From: JAKAWQ01 sp963840545
Lineage (GTDB): Bacteria; Pseudomonadota; Alphaproteobacteria; Acetobacterales; Acetobacteraceae
Length of the DNA stretch: 64,000 bases
Assembly: GCA_963840545.1 (NCBI GenBank)
Contig: CAWIZE010000001.1
Span: 62,001-126,000 of the forward strand
Direction: 5' to 3'
The notes under the pieces are model-generated. The model was not told the origin of the DNA, searched no databases, and saw only the letters and a list, made by a program, of their open reading frames with translations. The position numbers and the translations under genes are program-made. Position 1 is the stretch's first letter; every line of letters begins with the position of its first letter. This document shows positions 60,044-64,000 of this stretch, in pieces.

Positions 60044-61830
60044 AAAGCGCCGTGAAGAGCGACCCGATCACCGCGGCGCTGTTCCGCGCCGCGATCGCCG
60101 CCCTGGCCGACGAGATGGCGCTCACCATCTACCGCACCTCCTATTCCGGCGTGCTCAAGAACATCATGGACTACAGCGCCGCCCTTTGCGACCGAGAGGG
60201 CCGGCTCGCAGCCCAGGGGCTCTCCGTGCCGGGGCATCTCTGCTCGATCCCGGTGGCGCTGAAGGCAGCCCTCGCCCGCTATGGAACGGACATCGCGCCC
60301 GGCGACGTGCTGGTGATGAACGATCCCTACGAGGGCGGCATGCACCTGCCCGATATTTTCGTCTTCCGCCCGATCCATGCCGCGGCAGAGATCATCGCCT
60401 GGGCGGCGACGATCTGCCACCACACCGATGTCGGCGGGCGCGTGCCGGGCTCGAACGCCTCGGACAGCACCGAGATCTATGCCGAAGGGCTGCGCATCCC
60501 GCCGCTGAAGCTGTTCCGCAAGGGTGTCGCGGACGAGAGCCTCTTTCGCATCATCGAGAAGAACGTCCGCGTGCCCGAGCGCGTGCTCGGCGATCTGCGC
60601 GCGCAGCTCGCCGCCTGCGAGATCGCCGGGCGCGGGGTTTTCGAGCTCGTCCGGCGCTACGGCGCGGACGGCGTGCGGGCGCTGATGGAAGCGGCGATGG
60701 ATTACAGCGAGACGCTGACGCGCCGGGCCCTCGCCGCACTTCCGGACGGCGAAGCCTCCTTCACCGACTGGATCGACGACGATCAGATCGATGCCGGAAA
60801 GCCGATCCCGCTCGTCTGCACCGTGAAGAAGCACGGCGCGGAAATGGAGATCGACTGGACCGGCTCGAGCCCGCAGGTGAAGGGCGCGATCAACAACACC
60901 TATTCCTACACCGCGGCGGCGAGCTTCACGGCGGTGAAATGCGTCCTCGGGACCGACATGCCGAACAATGACGGCGTGTTCCGCCCGATCCGCATCGTCG
61001 CACAAGCAGGCACGATCGCCAACGCGCTGCCGCCGGCCGCCTGCGCGGCGCGCGGGCTGACCGGGTTCCGCATGCTCGATTGCTGCCTCGGCGCGCTCGC
61101 CATGCTCTATCCCGACCGCGTGCCCGCCGCCTCCGAGGGCGGCAATACCGGGATCACGATCGGGGGGTTCGATGCGGAGCGAAAACCCTTCATCTATGTG
61201 GATTTTCTCTCCGGCGCCTGGGGCGGGCGGCCATGGGCGGACGGGCTCGAGGGCAACACCAACATGTTCGCCAACATGGCGAGCTTCTCGATCGAGGTGA
61301 TCGAGGCCGAGCAGCCGCTCGAGGTGCTGGCATACGGGATCGTGCCGGACACCGGGGGGGCGGGGAAATTCCGCGGCGGGATGGCGCTTTCGCGCACCTG
61401 GCGGATGCTCGCCGCGGAGGGGATCCTGCAGGTGCGCGCGGACCGCGCGACCCACCGTCCGTACGGGCTGCAGGGCGGCGCGCCGGGCACGCCGAGCCGC
61501 AATCTGCTCGATCCCGGCGAGGCGACGGAGCGGGCGCTCGCGGCCAAGCTCACGATGACGCTGCGGCGTGGAGAAAAATTCCACCACCAGATGGCCGGCG
61601 CCGGCGGCTGGGGCGATCCGCTTGCGCGCGATCCGCTCCTGGTGGAGAGGGACATTTCCGAGGGCCTGGTGAGCATCGCCGCGGCCGCGCGCGACTACGG
61701 CGTTGTCGCATCGGGCGATCCGCCGCGGATCGATGCGGCGGCGACAACGGCGCTGCGGGCGCGGCTCCGGACGAGCCGGCCGCCCTTCCCCGCCGTCGCG
61801 CGCGAAGCGCTCCCGGAGACCAGCGCGTGA
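60040..61830 (+). CDS. Hydantoinase/oxoprolinase subunit B, pair 3
   Basis: 596 residues, shorter than the other two HyuB proteins. Blocks: ALTIYRTSYSGVLKNIMDYS, GDVLVMNDPYEGGMHLPDIF, ICHHTDVGGRVPGSNASDST and AGAGGWGDPLARDPLLVERD. The 'GVLKNIMDYS' and 'NDPYEGG' forms differ clearly from pairs 1 and 2 ('FVKETEDF', 'NDPYSG'), so this is a different subgroup. It begins at the overlap with the binding protein stop and ends in GTGA overlap with hyuA, the reverse gene order of pairs 1 and 2. Confidence 0.88.
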   Translation: MKSAVKSDPITAALFRAAIAALADEMALTIYRTSYSGVLKNIMDYSAALCDREGRLAAQGLSVPGHLCSIPVALKAALARYGTDIAPGDVLVMNDPYEGGMHLPDIFVFRPIHAAAEIIAWAATICHHTDVGGRVPGSNASDSTEIYAEGLRIPPLKLFRKGVADESLFRIIEKNVRVPERVLGDLRAQLAACEIAGRGVFELVRRYGADGVRALMEAAMDYSETLTRRALAALPDGEASFTDWIDDDQIDAGKPIPLVCTVKKHGAEMEIDWTGSSPQVKGAINNTYSYTAAASFTAVKCVLGTDMPNNDGVFRPIRIVAQAGTIANALPPAACAARGLTGFRMLDCCLGALAMLYPDRVPAASEGGNTGITIGGFDAERKPFIYVDFLSGAWGGRPWADGLEGNTNMFANMASFSIEVIEAEQPLEVLAYGIVPDTGGAGKFRGGMALSRTWRMLAAEGILQVRADRATHRPYGLQGGAPGTPSRNLLDPGEATERALAAKLTMTLRRGEKFHHQMAGAGGWGDPLARDPLLVERDISEGLVSIAAAARDYGVVASGDPPRIDAAATTALRARLRTSRPPFPAVAREALPETSA

Positions 61831-63941
61831 GCAGAGGCGCGGGGCTGCGCATCGGCATCGATATCGGCGGCACTTTTACCGATCTTGTCGCGATCGACGC
61901 GGCGGGGCACGTGCGGGTGTGGAAAACCGCCTCCACGCCCGCCGACTATACCGCCGGCATCATGACCGGCCTCGCCGCATTGCTCTCCGATTCTCTGGTC
62001 GCCGAAATCCTTCACGCCAGCACCGTCGCCTCGAACGCGCTGATCGAGCGCAAGGGCGCGCGCACGGCGCTGATCACCACCGCCGGATTCCGCGACGTGC
62101 TCGAGATCCGCGACCTCCGGATGCCGCGCCTCTACGACCTCGCCTGGCAGAAGCCGGCCGCTTTGGTGCCGCGGCGGCTCAGGCTCGAAATCATCGAGCG
62201 GATGCGGCCGGACGGCAGCGTCGCGGTGCCGCTCGATCGCGCGAGCGTCGCGGCGGCGATCGCGCGGCTCCGCGCCGAGAACGTCGCAAGCGTCGCGATC
62301 GCGCTCATTCATTCTTACGCCGACCCGGCCCACGAGCGGGAGGTCGCCGCCTCCATCCGCGCCGCGCTGCCCGGCATCGCGATCTCCGAAAGCGCTGCGC
62401 TGCTCCCCGAGATCAAGGAATATCCCCGCACCTCGACCGCGGTGATCAATGCCTATGTGCAGCCGGTGGTGCGCGCCTATCTCGCGCGGCTCGAGGAAAA
62501 GCTCGCGCAAGCGGGAATCGCCGCACCGCTCAGGATCCTGCAATCGAACGGCGGGCTCGCCTCGCCCGGCTTCGCCGCCGCGTTTCCCGCGCACATCGTC
62601 GAGAGCGGGCCGGCCGCCGGCGTCGTGGGCGCGGCGGCGCTGGCCCGCCGCCTCGGCGAGGAGCGGCTGATCAGCTTCGATATGGGCGGCACGACGGCGA
62701 AGGCCGGCCTGATCGAGGCAGGCGAAGTGCTGCGCGCCGAGGCGATGGAGGTGGGCGGCTTCGTGCTCGCCGGCGCCCGGCTGCTGGTCGGCGCCGGCTA
62801 TATGCTGAAGCTGCCGGCGATCGACTTGGCCGAGGTGGGCGCGGGCGGCGGCTCGCTCTGCACCATCGATGCGGCGGGCGCGCCGCAGGTGGGGCCCGAG
62901 AGCGCCGGCGCGGAGCCCGGGCCCGTCTGCTACGGGCGGGGCGGCACGCTTCCCACCATCACCGATTGCAACCTCGTGCTCGGCTATCTCGACCCGGCCG
63001 GGCTCGCCGGCGGGGCGATCACGCTCGATCGCGCGGCCGCGGCAGCGGCGATCGAGGCCACGATCGCGCGGCCGCTCGGACTGCCGCTCGAGGTGGCGGC
63101 GCACGGCATGCTGCGGCTGGCGGCGGCGAGCATGATGCGCGCGGTGCGCGCGGTGAGCGTCGAGCGCGGGCACGACCCGCGCGCGTTTTCCCTCCTCGCC
63201 TTCGGCGGCAACGGACCGCTCTTCGCCGCCGCCATGGCCGCCGAGCTCGGCATCGCACGCATCCTCGTGCCGCCGCTGCCGGGGCTCTTCTCCGCTTTCG
63301 GCCTCCTCGTCGCCGATACGGAACATCATTTCGCGCGAACCTTCCGCGGGCTCGCGGACCAGATCGACCCGGACGCCGTGGCCGCCCTGGGCGCCGCGCT
63401 GGCCGCCGAGGCCGGCGCGCGGCTGGCGGCGGAGGGGTTTGCGCCGGAGCGGCAGAGCCTCGCCTTCGCGGCGCTGGCGCGCTATGCCGGCCAGTCGAGC
63501 GAGATCGCGGTTCCGTTGGCGAACGGGCAGGCGCTGCCTCCCGATTTCTCCGAAATCTTCGCCCGCGCGCACGAGCGCAGCTACGGGTTTCGCGCCCCCG
63601 CCGGCGCAGCCGTGGAGCTCACCGGGTTCGCGCTGCTGGCGCGCGGCGTGCCCGACGCGCCACGGCTGCCGGAGAGGCTCGCCCCCGCCCCGCCGGGCGC
63701 GGAGCGGCGGCGCGCCTGCTGGTTTCCCGAAAGCGGCTGGCAGGAGGTGCGGATTCTCGAACGCGGCGGGCTGGCCGCGACGGCGCAGCCGGGCCCGATG
63801 ATCGTTCAGGAATATGACGCGACGACGCTGGTGCCGCCCGGCGCCTCGGCAACCCTCGATGATTTCGGCACTATCCGGATCACGCTCGCGCCCAGGGATC
63901 GCGAGGGGGATCGCGAGCGGGATCGGGAGGAGGAAACATGA
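61827..63941 (+). CDS. Hydantoinase/oxoprolinase subunit A, pair 3
   Basis: 704 residues from GTG 61827: LRIGIDIGGTFTDLVAIDAA, HASTVASNALIERKGARTAL, ISFDMGGTTAKAGLIEAG and GPVCYGRGGTLPTITDC. ATP-binding subunit working with the preceding HyuB on a cyclic amide. 'HASTVASNALIERKG' (in place of 'HGTTVGVNTVIQRKG') again sets this pair apart from the other two. The SDR behind starts inside its stop codon region. Confidence 0.88.
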   Translation: MSRGAGLRIGIDIGGTFTDLVAIDAAGHVRVWKTASTPADYTAGIMTGLAALLSDSLVAEILHASTVASNALIERKGARTALITTAGFRDVLEIRDLRMPRLYDLAWQKPAALVPRRLRLEIIERMRPDGSVAVPLDRASVAAAIARLRAENVASVAIALIHSYADPAHEREVAASIRAALPGIAISESAALLPEIKEYPRTSTAVINAYVQPVVRAYLARLEEKLAQAGIAAPLRILQSNGGLASPGFAAAFPAHIVESGPAAGVVGAAALARRLGEERLISFDMGGTTAKAGLIEAGEVLRAEAMEVGGFVLAGARLLVGAGYMLKLPAIDLAEVGAGGGSLCTIDAAGAPQVGPESAGAEPGPVCYGRGGTLPTITDCNLVLGYLDPAGLAGGAITLDRAAAAAAIEATIARPLGLPLEVAAHGMLRLAAASMMRAVRAVSVERGHDPRAFSLLAFGGNGPLFAAAMAAELGIARILVPPLPGLFSAFGLLVADTEHHFARTFRGLADQIDPDAVAALGAALAAEAGARLAAEGFAPERQSLAFAALARYAGQSSEIAVPLANGQALPPDFSEIFARAHERSYGFRAPAGAAVELTGFALLARGVPDAPRLPERLAPAPPGAERRRACWFPESGWQEVRILERGGLAATAQPGPMIVQEYDATTLVPPGASATLDDFGTIRITLAPRDREGDRERDREEET

Positions 63942-64000
63942 GCCACGGGGAGCGGTTCGCCGGGCGGACGGCGGTGGTGAGCGGCGGGGCCTCGGGCATC
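63938..64000 (+). CDS. SDR-family oxidoreductase (start only)
   Basis: The first 21 codons: GRTAVVSGGASGI, the opening of a short-chain dehydrogenase nucleotide-binding motif. AGGAGGAAAC gives a strong ribosome site for ATG 63938, which overlaps the hyuA stop. The gene continues past the window edge. It is part of the third hyu operon. Confidence 0.75.
   Translation, partial: MSHGERFAGRTAVVSGGASGI

Noticed and set aside
1..64000. CRISPR array or intact prophage
   Set aside because: No spaced direct repeats of CRISPR type and no phage structural, integrase or lysis genes were seen; the short tandem repeats have no spacers.

Overview
The window is GC-rich chromosomal DNA of an alphaproteobacterium, most like Acetobacteraceae/Rhodospirillales. 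This rests on strong G/C bias at third positions, an rplM-rpsI pair whose S9 has a long acidic N-terminal extension, and dispersed GGGGCC-type hairpins. Genes are tightly packed in short operons, mostly for uptake and breakdown of small nitrogen-containing compounds. A lower-GC, damaged accessory strip lies at about 23.3-27.7 kb and another at 39.1-42.5 kb.

Layout. 0-6.3 kb: dipeptide-type ABC importer with an Old Yellow Enzyme-type demethylase/reductase. 6.6-10.9 kb: HAD dehalogenase, hydroxyacid dehydrogenase, orphan ParA, TauD-type dioxygenase, SDR. 10.9-14.6 kb: rplM-rpsI, a five-times frameshifted IlvD/Edd dehydratase, DinB, a small protein. 14.6-23.3 kb: LysE exporter, three-subunit opine/hydroxyproline-type dehydrogenase, OccR-like LysR regulator and a first hydantoinase/oxoprolinase pair; both sides of the regulator carry ATAA-N7-TTAT boxes. 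23.3-27.7 kb: gene remnants (a DarT toxin N-terminus, a flavin monooxygenase N-terminus, a split membrane gene, a split repeat-rich surface protein). 27.7-36.6 kb: ribose-type ABC importer feeding a second HyuAB pair. 36.8-39 kb: CoA-binding protein fused to a MetY-type sulfhydrylase. 39.4-42.4 kb: two accessory tRNAs (one with a leucine body and a UUG anticodon), an IS1595 transposase, a dead vapBC. 42.5-49 kb: debranching enzyme, DHA2 exporter, ArsM/ArsR, NRAMP transporter. 49-56.7 kb: an operon on the minus strand preceded by a guanidine-I (ykkC) riboswitch. 56.9-64 kb: CBS protein behind an FNR box, quinone reductase, and a third HyuAB pair with its own binding protein and an SDR.

The most notable system is the guanidine-riboswitch operon: metallophosphoesterase, APC permease, nucleotidyltransferase-fold protein, GlnT-type glutamine synthetase, MetX-like hydrolase, a ureohydrolase with the signature of guanidine hydrolase, and a His-rich small protein. 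It looks like a guanidine import, hydrolysis and ammonia-assimilation unit with several partners of unknown role.

A second theme is frame damage. At least ten coding-frame breaks in otherwise well-conserved genes are all explained by one extra base, and in each the repaired reading frame gives a protein of normal family length. Either the assembly has insertion errors or this strain is accumulating +1 mutations; the affected genes are marked.
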